DNA of 64,000 bases from Paracidovorax konjaci (GCF_900112675.1 NZ_FOMQ01000016.1:45733-109732); one strand, 5' to 3'; counted from the first letter of the stretch, positions 1 to 10,894 are shown. Numbers and translations: made by a program. The notes: generated by a model not told the origin, from the sequence alone.

Positions 1-1
1 C

Positions 2-1030
2 CGGAAACTGCTGCTGGACACGCTCGACCAGGTGGCCGTCGAGCAGCTCTACCAGCGGCTGAACCTGAAAGTCACCCCCGGCACCCAGCCCCTCTTCACG
101 GACAAGGACGTGATCGACAAACCCGTGCAGGCGGGCAGCGGCACTTTCAACAAGGTCTACGGAATGAAGCTCCGCAACGCGGGTGGCTCCGAGATCGACG
201 GCATCTTCAAACCGCTCAACACCCGCGAGACCGGCTGCGTCGCCTATGTCAGCGGCATCCCCAAAAACGACCCGCAGACCGCCATGCGCAACATCGCGAC
301 GGTGGCCTATGCGCGAAAGCTGGGCCTGCACGTGGTGGTGGACACGCGCCTGGCGGTGATCGATACCGGGCGCGGCCCCCTGGACCCCGACGTCGGCCTG
401 ATGATGGAACGCGCCCAGGGCCGGCCTGCAGCCCGTACCCCTCCACAGGTGTTCCGCAGGGCCGACGTGTGCGAGGAGTTGACCAAGCTGCAACTGCTCG
501 ACCACCTCACGGGGCAGGGCGATCGCCACGGCCACAACTACTTCATCCACATCGGCGCGGGCGGCCGGGCCAAAATCGCGGGCATCGACAACGACCAATG
601 CTTCGGCAAGGACATCACCGACCCCGCCGGCATCCGGCCGGTCGAGGCCGACCCCATGACCTGGGTGCTGCGCGGCACCAACCTGCCGCCGGTGGTCGAT
701 GTCCGCATGGCGGGCGCCATCGACGCACTCACGCCGCAGGACATCCACGCGATGCTGAAGGACAAGCTCAACCCGGCCGAGATCGATGCGGCGATCCAGC
801 GCCACCAGGGCGTCAAGGACCACATCGCCCGTCTGGAGGCTTCCGGCCGGGTCATCGACCCCGCAGACTGGGGACGCGCCGACATCCAGCAACTGATGAC
901 CCGGGAGAACAGCTATGTGGGCAGTGCGCTGGCCAAAGCACAGCACAGGCAGGCCGGACAGGCGCAGGCACGCCAGCAGCAGGCCCAGGCCCGCGAGGAC
1001 GCCGCGGCTCCGAACCACGAAACCTGGTGA
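2..1030 (+). CDS. Kinase-like protein, candidate type III effector (5' partial)
   Basis: The reading frame is open to the first base of the window, so the N-terminus lies upstream; the GTG at 32 is only an internal candidate start. The visible part looks like a protein/lipid-kinase fold of the PI3/4-kinase or actin-fragmin-kinase type. A Gly-rich stretch (GSGTFNKVYG) is followed by a lysine in FKPL. A catalytic-loop-like motif, LTGQGDRHGHNYF (D at about nt 521), precedes a metal-binding-like IDND near nt 585-600. The last 60 residues are rich in Gln/Ala and probably form a helical tail. Similar DRHxxN proteins occur among secreted effectors of plant pathogens. The effector role is inference: no secretion signal or promoter can be read here because the 5' end is missing. 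Confidence 0.5.
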   Translation, partial: RKLLLDTLDQVAVEQLYQRLNLKVTPGTQPLFTDKDVIDKPVQAGSGTFNKVYGMKLRNAGGSEIDGIFKPLNTRETGCVAYVSGIPKNDPQTAMRNIATVAYARKLGLHVVVDTRLAVIDTGRGPLDPDVGLMMERAQGRPAARTPPQVFRRADVCEELTKLQLLDHLTGQGDRHGHNYFIHIGAGGRAKIAGIDNDQCFGKDITDPAGIRPVEADPMTWVLRGTNLPPVVDVRMAGAIDALTPQDIHAMLKDKLNPAEIDAAIQRHQGVKDHIARLEASGRVIDPADWGRADIQQLMTRENSYVGSALAKAQHRQAGQAQARQQQAQAREDAAAPNHETW

Positions 1031-1042
1031 GAAAGATCTCCG

Positions 1043-1660
1043 ATGACGAATGCCATCCCCCACGCGCCCGCTCCGGCCGGTGACGCAGCCCCCACCGCCC
1101 AGGCCCTGTTCGACGGCGAACACCTGCCCTTCCCGCCCCTGCCCGCCCCCCTGGCCGCATCGCTGCGCCCCCAGGGGCCGGCCTGGTTCGCCACCCGGCC
1201 CGTGGAGGCTTCGCCCTATGGCCTGGGCGCCTTTCTGGCCGAGGCCGAGGCCCGCCCGGACCTGCCCGAATACGCCCTGGTCGGCTTCGACGGGCACGGC
1301 ACCAACAGCTGGGCGGTGCACTTCTACCGGGTCGCCCCGGGGATCGCGCTCTTCATCCAGTTGCCCTGGGGCGGGGCCTATACCGAGCCGGAGCCCGCGC
1401 GCGCGGAGATCGCCGAGGTCTTCGCGTGGGCCGGTGAACTGCAGGCCCGCGTGCAGCAGGCCGTGGACGCCCGCAGGATTCCGGAGGGCATGCGGATCGA
1501 GATCGCCGCCAGCCGCTTCGGCCACGCGGGCTGGCGCTGGCTCGGCGCGCACCAGAATGCCGCCGCCGTCCCCTGGAACCCGCCGGGCGGCATGAAGGCC
1601 GCCACGCTGCGGGCCATCGACGGCGCCCTCGCGGGCCGGCCGGTGCTGCCCGTGGCCTGA
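1043..1660 (+). CDS. Hypothetical protein downstream of kinase-like gene
   Basis: This encodes 205 residues starting 12 nt after the kinase-like gene, so the two are probably co-transcribed. The start has a GAAAG ribosome-binding element about 8 nt upstream. The N-terminal 45 residues are rich in Ala and Pro. The middle contains aromatic and acidic segments (YALVGFDGHGTNSWAVHFYRV) that look like a beta-rich globular domain. There is no signal peptide or membrane segment, and I do not recognise the family. Its position suggests a chaperone, immunity or partner protein for the upstream product, but nothing in the sequence proves that. Confidence 0.6.
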   Translation: MTNAIPHAPAPAGDAAPTAQALFDGEHLPFPPLPAPLAASLRPQGPAWFATRPVEASPYGLGAFLAEAEARPDLPEYALVGFDGHGTNSWAVHFYRVAPGIALFIQLPWGGAYTEPEPARAEIAEVFAWAGELQARVQQAVDARRIPEGMRIEIAASRFGHAGWRWLGAHQNAAAVPWNPPGGMKAATLRAIDGALAGRPVLPVA

Positions 1661-1676
1661 CGCGCTCCGGGGCTCT

Positions 1677-2645
1677 TCAGGCCCAGAGCGCCACGGCAGC
1701 GGAGAAGCTCAGGAAGGCCAGCGCCGTAGACACCAGGATCACGCGGGCGATGCGCCCGGTGTGGGCGCCGAAGCGCTCCGCCAGCAGCGACACGTTGCTC
1801 GCGCTCGGCAGGGCCGCGGCCAGCACCAGCGCCGTGAGCGCCGGCCCGGACAGCGGCATGCCCAGCGCGACGGCCGCCGTGCCCAGCGCCCAGACCAGCA
1901 GCGGGTGCACCACCAGCTTGGCGAGCGCCGCGCCCACGCCGTCGCGCGGGCGCAGGGCCTCCTGCGGATGCCGCGCCATGCCGGCGCGCGCCAGCACGCC
2001 GCCGATGGTGAACAGCGCCACGGGCGCCGCTGCATCCGCCAGCAGGCCCACGGTGCGGTCCAGCGGGCCCGGCAGGGACCACCGCAGCGCCGACGCGAGC
2101 GCGCCCAGCGCGATCGACCAGGGCATGGGGTTGGCCGCCATGCCGCGCAGCGCCCGGCCCAGCGCCGCCCGCGCGCCCTCGGAGCCCGGCGCGCCGCCGC
2201 CGGCATCCAGGCGGGACAGACCCACGCAGACCGCCGTGGTCACCACCATGTCCAGCAGCATCGTGAGGATCACCGGGCCCGCCGCGGCCGGCCCCAGCAG
2301 CGCCACCAGCAGCGGGACGCCCATGAAGCCGGTGTTCGGGAACGCCGTCACCAGCGCGCCGAAGGCCGCGTCGTTCCACCCCAGGCGGCGGCGCGTGAGG
2401 GCCACGGCGGCGGCCACCAGCAGCAGCCCGCTGGCGAGGTACACGCCCGCCGCGGCCGGGTCCAGCAGCTCGGCGATGGGCGTGCGCGCACCGAAGCGGA
2501 ACAGCATGCACGGCAGCGCGAAGAACAGCACGAAGGCGTTGAGCCCGGGGATCGCCGCGAGCGGCAGCAGGCCGGCGCGCGTGGCGAGGTAGCCGCACAG
2601 CACGAGCGCGAAGAAGGGGAAGGTGATGGCCAGGACGGAAAGCAC
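1677..2645 (-). CDS. AEC family transporter (auxin efflux carrier-like permease)
   Basis: The product is a 322-residue integral membrane protein of the bile/arsenite/riboflavin (BART) superfamily, AEC family, probably a permease for a carboxylate or other organic anion. It opens directly with a hydrophobic helix (VLAITFPFFALVLCGYLATR). The family's conserved helix-breaking segments are present, such as FALPCMLFR and AFPNTGFMGVPLL, the latter being the AEC signature. About ten hydrophobic stretches fit the usual 10-TM layout and length of 310-320 residues. The GTG at 2645 is chosen as start because a longer frame adds about 77 low-complexity Arg/Gly residues with no membrane character. It is convergent with the hypothetical gene ending at 1660 and divergent from rep. 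The substrate is unknown. Confidence 0.8.
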   Translation of the reverse strand: MLSVLAITFPFFALVLCGYLATRAGLLPLAAIPGLNAFVLFFALPCMLFRFGARTPIAELLDPAAAGVYLASGLLLVAAAVALTRRRLGWNDAAFGALVTAFPNTGFMGVPLLVALLGPAAAGPVILTMLLDMVVTTAVCVGLSRLDAGGGAPGSEGARAALGRALRGMAANPMPWSIALGALASALRWSLPGPLDRTVGLLADAAAPVALFTIGGVLARAGMARHPQEALRPRDGVGAALAKLVVHPLLVWALGTAAVALGMPLSGPALTALVLAAALPSASNVSLLAERFGAHTGRIARVILVSTALAFLSFSAAVALWA

Positions 2646-2859
2646 GCGGCATTCTCGCAGCGCGCCCGGGGCGGGCCCGCGCTCCGGGGCCTGTAGGACG
2701 CTGCCGCGTCGGGGCCCGCGCCGCCGCCCGCGGGAACCCCGGTTCCGGACCGCCCCGTTATCATCGGCACCCGCTTCCCGGGCCGGCGCTCTCCAGCCGC
2801 CCGGAGCCTTCCGTCGCCCAGCCCTCCCGTCCGTTCGCCCGCCCGCCGCCCCTGCCCGC

Positions 2860-4926
2860 ATGTCCGCCGGTCTCAATCTCGCCCAGCTCCAGGCCGTCCA
2901 CTACACCGAGGGGCCGTGCCTCGTGCTGGCGGGCGCGGGCTCGGGCAAGACGCGGGTGATCACGCACAAGATCGGCCGCCTGATCGAGCTGGGGCTGGAG
3001 CCCCGCCGCATCGCCGCCATCACCTTCACGAACAAGGCCGCCGCCGAAATGCGCGAACGCGCGCAGGGCCTCATCGGCCGCGCGGCGAAGGAGGTGCTCG
3101 TGTGCACCTTCCACGCCCTGGGCGTGCGCATGGTGCGGGAAGACGGCCACGTGCTGGGCCTCAAGCCCCAGTTCAGCATCCTCGATGCCGACGACGTGAC
3201 CGGCATCATCAAGGATGCCGCCGGCGGCACCACCGATGTCGCGACCGCGCGCCAGTGGCAGTGGACCATCAGCAACTGGAAGAACGCGGGCCTGGACAGC
3301 GCCGCCGCGCTAGCCCAGGCGCGGGACGACAACGAGCGCAGCATCGCCGTCATCATGCAGCGCTACGAGGAACGCCTCACCGCCTACCAGAGCGTGGATT
3401 TCGACGACCTCATCGGCATGCCGCTGCGCCTGCTGCGCGACTTCCCCGAAGTGCGCGCCAAGTGGCAGCAGGCGCTGGGCCACGTGCTGGTGGACGAATA
3501 CCAGGACACCAACGCCACGCAGTACGAGCTGCTCAAGCTGCTGGTCGGCGAGCGGGCCCGCTTCACGGCCGTGGGCGACGACGACCAGTCGATCTACGGC
3601 TGGCGCGGCGCCACGCTGGACAACCTGAAGAAGCTGCCGGTGGACTTTCCCCAGCTCAAGGTGATCAAGCTGGAGCAGAACTACCGCTCCACCTCCGCCA
3701 TCCTGCGGGCGGCCAACAACGTCATCCAGCCCAACCCCAAGCTCTTCCCGAAGACGCTGTTCTCCGAACTCGGCGAGGGCGAGCCCGTGCGCGTGGTCGA
3801 TTGCGACAACGAGGAGCACGAGGCCGAGCGCGCCGTGGCCCGCATCCAGAGCCTGCGCGCCGCGGCCAATCCGCCGCCCGCCTGGAAGAGCTTCGCCCTG
3901 CTCTACCGCGCCAACCACCAGGCCAAGCCGTTCGAGAAAGCACTGCGCCGCGCCAACGTGCCCTACAAAGTCTCGGGCGGCACGAGCTTCTTCGACCGCG
4001 CGGAAATCAAGGACCTGTGCGCCTGGTTCCGCCTGTGGATCAACAACGACGACGATCCGGCTTTCCTGCGCGCCATCACCAGCCCCAAGCGCGGCATCGG
4101 CCACACGACGCTGGGCGCGCTGGGCGAGTTCTCCAGCAAGCACAAGCTCAGCATGTTCGGCGCGCTTTTCAACGGCATGCTGCCCGCGGCGATCCCCAAG
4201 CGCGGGCTGGACGGCCTCATGGAGTTCGGCCGCGCGATCAACGACCTGGAATACCGCGCCCGGCACACGCACGGCGCGGAGGATTCGCGCACGTTCCTGA
4301 CCGACTGGCTCAAGGAGATCGGCTACGAGCAGCACCTCTACGAGGGCGAGGAGAGCGAGACCGTCGCCGCCGCCCGCTGGAGCAACGTGCTGGAGTTCTG
4401 CGACTGGATGGCCCAGCGCGCGGGCGGGCAGATCGAGGACGCGGCCGGCGCCGTGGTCGCCAAGGAGACCAAGAGCCTGCTGGAAGTGGCGCAGACCATC
4501 GCGCTGCTGTCCACCATCAGCGAGCGCGAGAAGGACCAGGACGTGGTCACGCTCTCCACGCTGCACGCGTCCAAGGGCCTCGAATGGCCGCACGTGGTGC
4601 TCGTGGGCGTGACCGAGGGCATGCTGCCCTTCAAGCTCGATGACGACGGCGGCCGCCAGCAGAAGGTGAGCGACGACACCCTGCAGCGCCTGCAGGAGGA
4701 GCGCCGCCTCATGTACGTGGGCATCACGCGTGCCCAGCGCAGCCTGGCGGTGAGCTGGACCAAGCGCCGCAAGAAGGGCCGCGAGATGGTGGCCGTGCAG
4801 CCCAGCCGCTTCATCGCCGAGATGGGCCTGGACAAGAACACCGCGCGCGAAGACCCGCGCGAGAAGCTCAAGGCCCTGCGCGCAGAATTCGCCGCGCGCC
4901 GGGCGCAGACCCCCGCCACCCCATGA
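2860..4926 (+). CDS. rep: ATP-dependent DNA helicase Rep
   Basis: This is a superfamily 1A 3'-5' DNA helicase of 688 residues, close to Escherichia coli Rep (673). Rep helps replication forks pass protein blocks and restarts stalled forks. Walker A (AGAGSGKT, residues 24-31), motif Ia (TFTNKAAAEM), the Walker B box (VDEYQDTN, about residue 211), motif III (GDDDQSIYGWRGA), motif IV (LEQNYRS), motif V (TLHASKGLEWPHV) and motif VI (EERRLMYVGITRAQ) are all present in order. The segments VSGGTSFFDRAEIKDL and AFLRAITSPKRGIG match Rep rather than UvrD. The ATG at 2860 gives an N-terminus that aligns with Rep; the longer open frame upstream is low complexity. Its stop overlaps the next start (ATGA), so it heads a coupled three-gene unit. 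Confidence 0.92.
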   Translation: MSAGLNLAQLQAVHYTEGPCLVLAGAGSGKTRVITHKIGRLIELGLEPRRIAAITFTNKAAAEMRERAQGLIGRAAKEVLVCTFHALGVRMVREDGHVLGLKPQFSILDADDVTGIIKDAAGGTTDVATARQWQWTISNWKNAGLDSAAALAQARDDNERSIAVIMQRYEERLTAYQSVDFDDLIGMPLRLLRDFPEVRAKWQQALGHVLVDEYQDTNATQYELLKLLVGERARFTAVGDDDQSIYGWRGATLDNLKKLPVDFPQLKVIKLEQNYRSTSAILRAANNVIQPNPKLFPKTLFSELGEGEPVRVVDCDNEEHEAERAVARIQSLRAAANPPPAWKSFALLYRANHQAKPFEKALRRANVPYKVSGGTSFFDRAEIKDLCAWFRLWINNDDDPAFLRAITSPKRGIGHTTLGALGEFSSKHKLSMFGALFNGMLPAAIPKRGLDGLMEFGRAINDLEYRARHTHGAEDSRTFLTDWLKEIGYEQHLYEGEESETVAAARWSNVLEFCDWMAQRAGGQIEDAAGAVVAKETKSLLEVAQTIALLSTISEREKDQDVVTLSTLHASKGLEWPHVVLVGVTEGMLPFKLDDDGGRQQKVSDDTLQRLQEERRLMYVGITRAQRSLAVSWTKRRKKGREMVAVQPSRFIAEMGLDKNTAREDPREKLKALRAEFAARRAQTPATP

Positions 4927-5405
4927 AGATGCCCCCCACCGGTCCGGCGCCGTCGCGCCTCGCCATCGCCTGCACCCTCGCGGCCCTCGCCTGCGCGGCC
5001 TGCGCTCCCGTGCCCCCGCGGGCCGCCGCACCGTCCGCGCGCACGGCCTCCACCGCGGGCTGCCCCGGCGCGGAGGACACCACGCACCGCCAGCTCATCG
5101 GCACCTGGACCGCCGAGGTGCAGGGCGGCGCCGCCGCGCGCATTGCGCTGCGGCCGCACCCCGAGCTGGCACAGAGCGTGCGGGGCACGGTGGAACGCGG
5201 CGGCACCACGGCCCAGGCGGCCGGCGACGTGGACGACGGCGACCTCACGCTGGAGGAGTCGGAAAACGGCAAGAACATCAGTGCCACCTGGATCGGCCGG
5301 GTGGTGGACGGCAGTTGCGGCAAGGAGATCCGCGGAACATGGACACACGCTCAAGACAACCGACCCCTTCCCTTCGTGCTGCGCAAGCAGGCCGGCTCAC
5401 CATGA
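4923..5405 (+). CDS. Putative secreted lipoprotein between rep and pldA
   Basis: The product has 160 residues. An N-terminal hydrophobic segment (LAIACTLAALACAAC, residues 13-27) ends in a lipobox-like CAAC, so Cys27 is the likely lipidation site. The mature part contains the conserved-looking stretch HRQLIGTWTAEVQGG and then alternating polar/hydrophobic residues typical of a small beta-barrel. The phrase 'GTW' occurs twice. It overlaps rep by 4 nt (ATGA at 4923) and its own stop overlaps the pldA start by 4 nt, so all three genes are probably translated in series. I do not recognise a named family; an envelope role beside PldA is inference. Confidence 0.65.
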   Translation: MKMPPTGPAPSRLAIACTLAALACAACAPVPPRAAAPSARTASTAGCPGAEDTTHRQLIGTWTAEVQGGAAARIALRPHPELAQSVRGTVERGGTTAQAAGDVDDGDLTLEESENGKNISATWIGRVVDGSCGKEIRGTWTHAQDNRPLPFVLRKQAGSP

Positions 5406-6580
5406 GGGCGCCCGTCCGCATGGGCGCGCTGGCCCTGGCGCTCTGCGCGCCGGCAGGCGCCGCCTTCGCCCAGAACGCACCGCCGGCCGGCGCTCCCGCC
5501 GCAGCCGCGGGCGAGGCCTGGCGGCGCTGCACCGCGCTCGGCAGCAGCGAGGCACGCCTCGCCTGCTTCGACCAGTGGGCCGGCCAGCAGGTGTGGCAAT
5601 CGCCATCCGCCTCGGCATCGGCCGCCGGGGCCGCGCCGGCCAGCAGCAATGCGCCGACCACGCCCGTGGACACCACGCTGCCCGCCACGCGCGTCATCGA
5701 CGTGGCCCAGGTCGAGGGGTGCCGCGACGACCAGTACAGCACGCTGTCGCGCTTCTGGGAACTCGAATCGGGCAGCGACTGCGGCACCTTCCGCTTCCGC
5801 GGCTACCGGCCCATCTCGATCTCGGTCGTGACCTCCGACACGGTGAACCGCCAGCCCACGTCGCCGGCACCCGACCACACCGCGGCGTCGGCCGTGAACT
5901 ACCGCACCACCGAGAACCGCATCCAGCTCTCGGTGCGCACCAAGATCGCGCAGGGGCTGCTCACGCAGGGCCACCCGACGCTCAAGGATTCGGTGTGGGT
6001 GGGCTACACGCAGCAGTCGTACTGGCAGCTCTTCAGCCCCGACATCTCGCGCCCCTTCCGCGCCACCGACCACGAGCCGGAAGTGATGTACGTCTACCCC
6101 ACCGACGCCAAGCTGCCCTTCGGCTGGCGCTGGCGCTACAGCGGCATCGGCCTGGTACACCAGTCCAATGGCCAGAACCTGCCGCTCTCGCGCAGCTGGA
6201 ACCGCGTGTACCTCATGACCGGCATGGAGCTGGACAACCGCTGGACCGTGACGGCACGCGCCTGGAAGCGCATGAAGGAAGGCGCGGACGGCGACGACAA
6301 CCCGGACATCATCGACTACATGGGCCGCGGCGAAGTGCAGGTGGGCTGGAACTACGACCGCGACAACACCCTGTCGCTGACGGCCCGCAATTCGTTCGCC
6401 TCGACCGGACGCGGCTCGCTGCGCCTGGAATGGCTGCGCGCCGTGGGCAAGGACCTGGGCGGCATCAAGAGCAACCTGCGCTTCCACACCGCGCTCTTCA
6501 GCGGCTACGGCGACACCATCACCGACTACAACCGCAAGCGCACGGTGCTGAGCGTGGGCCTGAGCCTCGTGGACTTCTGA
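5402..6580 (+). CDS. pldA: Outer-membrane phospholipase A1 (OMPLA)
   Basis: This is a 12-stranded beta-barrel enzyme of the outer membrane that hydrolyses phospholipids that have flipped to the cell surface. It has 392 residues with a cleavable signal peptide (MRAPVRMGALALALCAPAGAAFA). A Pro/Ala-rich linker of about 80 residues makes it longer than E. coli PldA (289). The catalytic motif HQSNGQNLPLSRSWNR carries all three active-site residues, His253, Ser255 and Asn267, with the same spacing as the E. coli enzyme. The C-terminus (GYGDTITDYNRKRTVLSVGLSLVDF) ends in Phe, as expected for BAM-assembled barrels. The ATG at 5402 overlaps the upstream stop codon. A strong hairpin follows the gene. 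Confidence 0.92.
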   Translation: MRAPVRMGALALALCAPAGAAFAQNAPPAGAPAAAAGEAWRRCTALGSSEARLACFDQWAGQQVWQSPSASASAAGAAPASSNAPTTPVDTTLPATRVIDVAQVEGCRDDQYSTLSRFWELESGSDCGTFRFRGYRPISISVVTSDTVNRQPTSPAPDHTAASAVNYRTTENRIQLSVRTKIAQGLLTQGHPTLKDSVWVGYTQQSYWQLFSPDISRPFRATDHEPEVMYVYPTDAKLPFGWRWRYSGIGLVHQSNGQNLPLSRSWNRVYLMTGMELDNRWTVTARAWKRMKEGADGDDNPDIIDYMGRGEVQVGWNYDRDNTLSLTARNSFASTGRGSLRLEWLRAVGKDLGGIKSNLRFHTALFSGYGDTITDYNRKRTVLSVGLSLVDF

Positions 6581-6601
6581 CGCGCTGCCATCGCTTCAGG
6601 C

Positions 6602-6636
6602 GCCGAAGGGCCGGGCCATCCCGGCCCTTCGGCCTT
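6602..6636 (+). terminator. Hairpin terminator after pldA
   Basis: A perfect 14-bp stem (6602-6615 with 6620-6633) closes a 4-nt CCAT loop only 21 nt after the pldA stop. It is followed by CTT rather than a long T-run. The very GC-rich stem supports a rho-independent terminator or a 3'-end stabilising hairpin. Confidence 0.75.
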
Positions 6637-6940
6637 GGGGCGGGCGATGGCCCGGCCGTGCGCAGTCCCACCGTGTGGAGCACCGGCGGCGCGGCGCGCG
6701 CAGCCGCGCGGCCGCCATCACATCCCGTTACCCTTTGACCACCCTGGCGGGTTGAAGCCCCCAGGCTGCGCCGACACAATGGCACGCGCGGCCGTTTCCA
6801 TCCCTCTGGCGCCGCATCCCCAGCCCCGGCAGGCCGCACAGGCCCATTGCCCCGCGTGGAAAAGAGCGGTCTTTCCGCCGTTTTACGCGCCATCGCCGAG
6901 CACGGGGCCGCTCGACAATGCCCGCTCGGAGGTCGTCACC
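6637..6940. other. Intergenic stretch with no gene
   Basis: About 300 nt between the pldA hairpin and the next gene hold no convincing coding frame. The last 20 nt carry a strong Shine-Dalgarno sequence (GGAGG at 6928-6932) for the gene at 6941. No repeat or RNA element is seen. Confidence 0.5.
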
Positions 6941-7339
6941 ATGGACATGCAATATCAGCTCAAGGCCGGCGCGTACTACCTGTACGACATGCGCGAGGCC
7001 CCCAGCGCCGCCACCGGCGAGCGCCGCTTCAAACTCAAGACCGATACGGTGGCCATCGCATTCGACCAGCACACGGGCGAGGTCCACCAGCACGGCACGC
7101 CCACGCGCATCACCTCGTGGGCCAACAACACGCGCCGCCGCCTGCGGGCCGCGGGCGCCTTGCAGGCGGCCAACGACATCGTGGTCGTTTCGGGCCCGCT
7201 GCCCGTCGAAGAGCTGAACAAGTGCCTCTGGATTTCCGGCTACTGCCGCCGCATGTTCTCGCGCCTCGCGAGCCTGCCGCACGGCAAGCTGCAGCGCAGC
7301 GCGGGCTCGCAGTCGGGGCCGTACCGCAAGGCGGCATAG
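6941..7339 (+). CDS. Hypothetical 132-residue protein
   Basis: This small soluble protein begins MDMQYQLKAGAYYLYDM. The ATG at 6941 has a GGAGG sequence 8 nt upstream, which decides the start against a longer frame from 6635. The product is basic, rich in Arg and Ser at the C-terminus, and has no signal peptide or membrane segment. Its central part (TDTVAIAFDQHTGEVHQHGTPTRITSWANNTRRRL) looks like a compact beta-rich domain. I do not recognise the family. It stands alone, between the pldA operon and the convergent stress-protein gene. Confidence 0.65.
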   Translation: MDMQYQLKAGAYYLYDMREAPSAATGERRFKLKTDTVAIAFDQHTGEVHQHGTPTRITSWANNTRRRLRAAGALQAANDIVVVSGPLPVEELNKCLWISGYCRRMFSRLASLPHGKLQRSAGSQSGPYRKAA

Positions 7340-7435
7340 CGAGGGGCGCCCTCCGAGGCGCTGAACGCTGAGGCACCGCGCCGTTCAGGCACCGCGCCCA
7401 TGCGCAGGCTGCGGGCCGTCTCTGGCCTTCTTTCT

Positions 7436-9237
<1,802 letters not shown>

Positions 9238-9304
9238 CACGCAGGCGACCGGGGCCGGGCCCCGGCCTACGCCCCGCGGGCCGGCCAGGGCCTACGATGC
9301 GCCC

Positions 9305-9994
9305 ATGCTGACCGTCCACCACCTCGAAACCTCCCGCTCCCAGCGCGTGCTCTGGCTCCTCGAAGAGCTGGGCGTGGCCTACGACATCCGCCGCTATGCG
9401 CGCGACCCGCGCACGCGCCTCGCGCCGCCCGAGCTCAAGCGCATCCACCCGCTGGGCAAATCGCCCGTGATCGAGGACGGCGGCGAGGTGATCGCCGAGT
9501 CCGGCGCGATCATCGAGCACATCGCCGAGCGCTACGGTGCCGGCGCCCCGGGCGAGCTGGCGAACCTCGTGCCGCGGCCCGGCACGCCGGAGCACCGGCA
9601 GTGCCGCTTCTGGATGCACTACGCCGAGGGCTCGCTCATGAACTGGCTCGTGATGAAGCTGGTCTTCAAGACCCTGCCCACGCAGCCGATGCCGTTCTTC
9701 GTGCGGCCCATCGCATACGCCATCTGCGGCAAGGCGCAGAAGAAGCTGGTGGACCCGAACCTCGCCACGGCCCTGGCCTTCATGGAAGAGCACCTCTCGC
9801 GCAACGCGTGGTTCGCGGGCGATGCGATCAGCATCGCCGACTTCCAGATGAGCTTCGCGGTGGAGGCCGCGCTCTCGCGCACCAGCGGTGCGGGCGAATT
9901 CACCGCCGTGCACGCCTGGCGCGACCGCGTCAACGCGCGGCCCGCCTACCAGCGCGCGATCGCGCAGGGCGGGCCGGTGGTGATGGGCGCCTGA
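9305..9994 (+). CDS. Glutathione S-transferase family protein
   Basis: This is a 229-residue cytosolic GST-like enzyme. The N-terminal thioredoxin-like half (residues 1-80) shows the conserved helix SRSQRVLWLLEELG with the likely catalytic Ser at residue 10 or 12. It also has the cis-Pro and glutathione-binding segment NPLGKSP-like (HPLGKSPVIEDGG) and the ESGAIIEHIAERY motif. The helical C-terminal half contains WFAGDAISIADFQMSF, the N-capping box/Asp of GSTs. It probably conjugates glutathione to electrophiles; the substrate is unknown. A TACGAT hexamer lies 6 nt before the ATG, again suggesting a leaderless transcript. Confidence 0.88.
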   Translation: MLTVHHLETSRSQRVLWLLEELGVAYDIRRYARDPRTRLAPPELKRIHPLGKSPVIEDGGEVIAESGAIIEHIAERYGAGAPGELANLVPRPGTPEHRQCRFWMHYAEGSLMNWLVMKLVFKTLPTQPMPFFVRPIAYAICGKAQKKLVDPNLATALAFMEEHLSRNAWFAGDAISIADFQMSFAVEAALSRTSGAGEFTAVHAWRDRVNARPAYQRAIAQGGPVVMGA

Positions 9995-10015
9995 ACCGGC
10001 GCTTCCCCCCTTTCG

Positions 10016-10894
10016 TCAGAGGATCGGCACGCCGCCGGTCACCGCCACCGTGGCGCCCGAGATGAAGCTGGCCTGGTCGGAGGCCAGCATCACATAGGCC
10101 GGCGCCACCTCGGCGGGCTGGCCCGGGCGCTGCAGCGGCACCTGCTTGCCGAATTCGCGTGCGCGCTCGATCGGCAGGGTGGAGGGGATCAGCGGCGTCC
10201 AGACCGGCCCCGGCGCCACGCAGTTCACGCGGATGCCCTGGTCGGCCAGCAGTTGCGCGAGTCCGCCCGTGAAGTTCTGCAGCGCGCCCTTCGTGGAGGC
10301 GTAGGCCAGCAGCGTCTTGTTGGGCTTGTCGGCATTCACCGAGACGGTGTTGATGATGGCGCTGCCCGCGGGCATGTGCCGCGCCGCGGCCTTGCTGAGG
10401 AAGAACGTGGCATAGACGTTGGTGCGGAAGGTGCGGTCGAATTCCTCGGCCGAGATCTCGTCGATGCGCTCGTGCGACATCTGGTAGGCCGCGTTGTTGA
10501 CCAGGATGTCGATGCCGCCCAGCTCCTTCACCGCGCGCTCGATGATGGCGTTGCAGTGGGCTTCCTCGCGGATGTCGCCCGGCACGCCGACGGCGCGGCG
10601 GCCTTCCGCCTCGACGATGCCGAGGGTCTTGCGCGCATCGCCCTCCTCCTCGGGCAGGTAGGCAATGAGCACGTCGGCCCCCTCGCGCGCGAAGGCCAGC
10701 GCCACGGCGCGGCCGATGCCGCTGTCGCCGCCCGTGATGACGGCGCGGCGCCCCTGCAGCTTGCCGGAGCCCCGGTACGAATCCGCCCCGTAGTCGGGCT
10801 GCGGATGCATGTCGGTTTCGGCACCGGGGGGCTTCAGCGGCTGCTGCTCGGTGAACGGGGGCCGGGGGCCGGCGGTGCGGGGATCCTGGGGCAT
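10016..10894 (-). CDS. SDR family oxidoreductase (general-stress-type, YhdF/YdaD-like)
   Basis: This is a 292-residue classical short-chain dehydrogenase/reductase. An N-terminal extension of about 45 residues is rich in Pro/Gln (FTEQQPLKPPG) and is typical of the YhdF/GSP39 branch. The nucleotide-binding motif TGGDSGIG, the NNAAYQ motif, and the catalytic Ser (NTVSVN) and YASTK (Tyr, Lys) are in order. The C-terminus ends SGATVAVTGGVPIL, normal for the family. The ATG at 10894 follows an AGGAG site at 6 nt. It is convergent with the GST gene with only a 21-nt gap. The substrate is unknown; in other bacteria members are induced by stress. Confidence 0.88.
   Translation of the reverse strand: MPQDPRTAGPRPPFTEQQPLKPPGAETDMHPQPDYGADSYRGSGKLQGRRAVITGGDSGIGRAVALAFAREGADVLIAYLPEEEGDARKTLGIVEAEGRRAVGVPGDIREEAHCNAIIERAVKELGGIDILVNNAAYQMSHERIDEISAEEFDRTFRTNVYATFFLSKAAARHMPAGSAIINTVSVNADKPNKTLLAYASTKGALQNFTGGLAQLLADQGIRVNCVAPGPVWTPLIPSTLPIERAREFGKQVPLQRPGQPAEVAPAYVMLASDQASFISGATVAVTGGVPIL

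Noticed and set aside
2623..2859. N-terminal extension of Rep (79 codons)
   Set aside because: It is an Arg/Pro/Gly-rich run overlapping the start of the divergent transporter gene; Rep homologues begin at the MSAGLNLAQLQ position.
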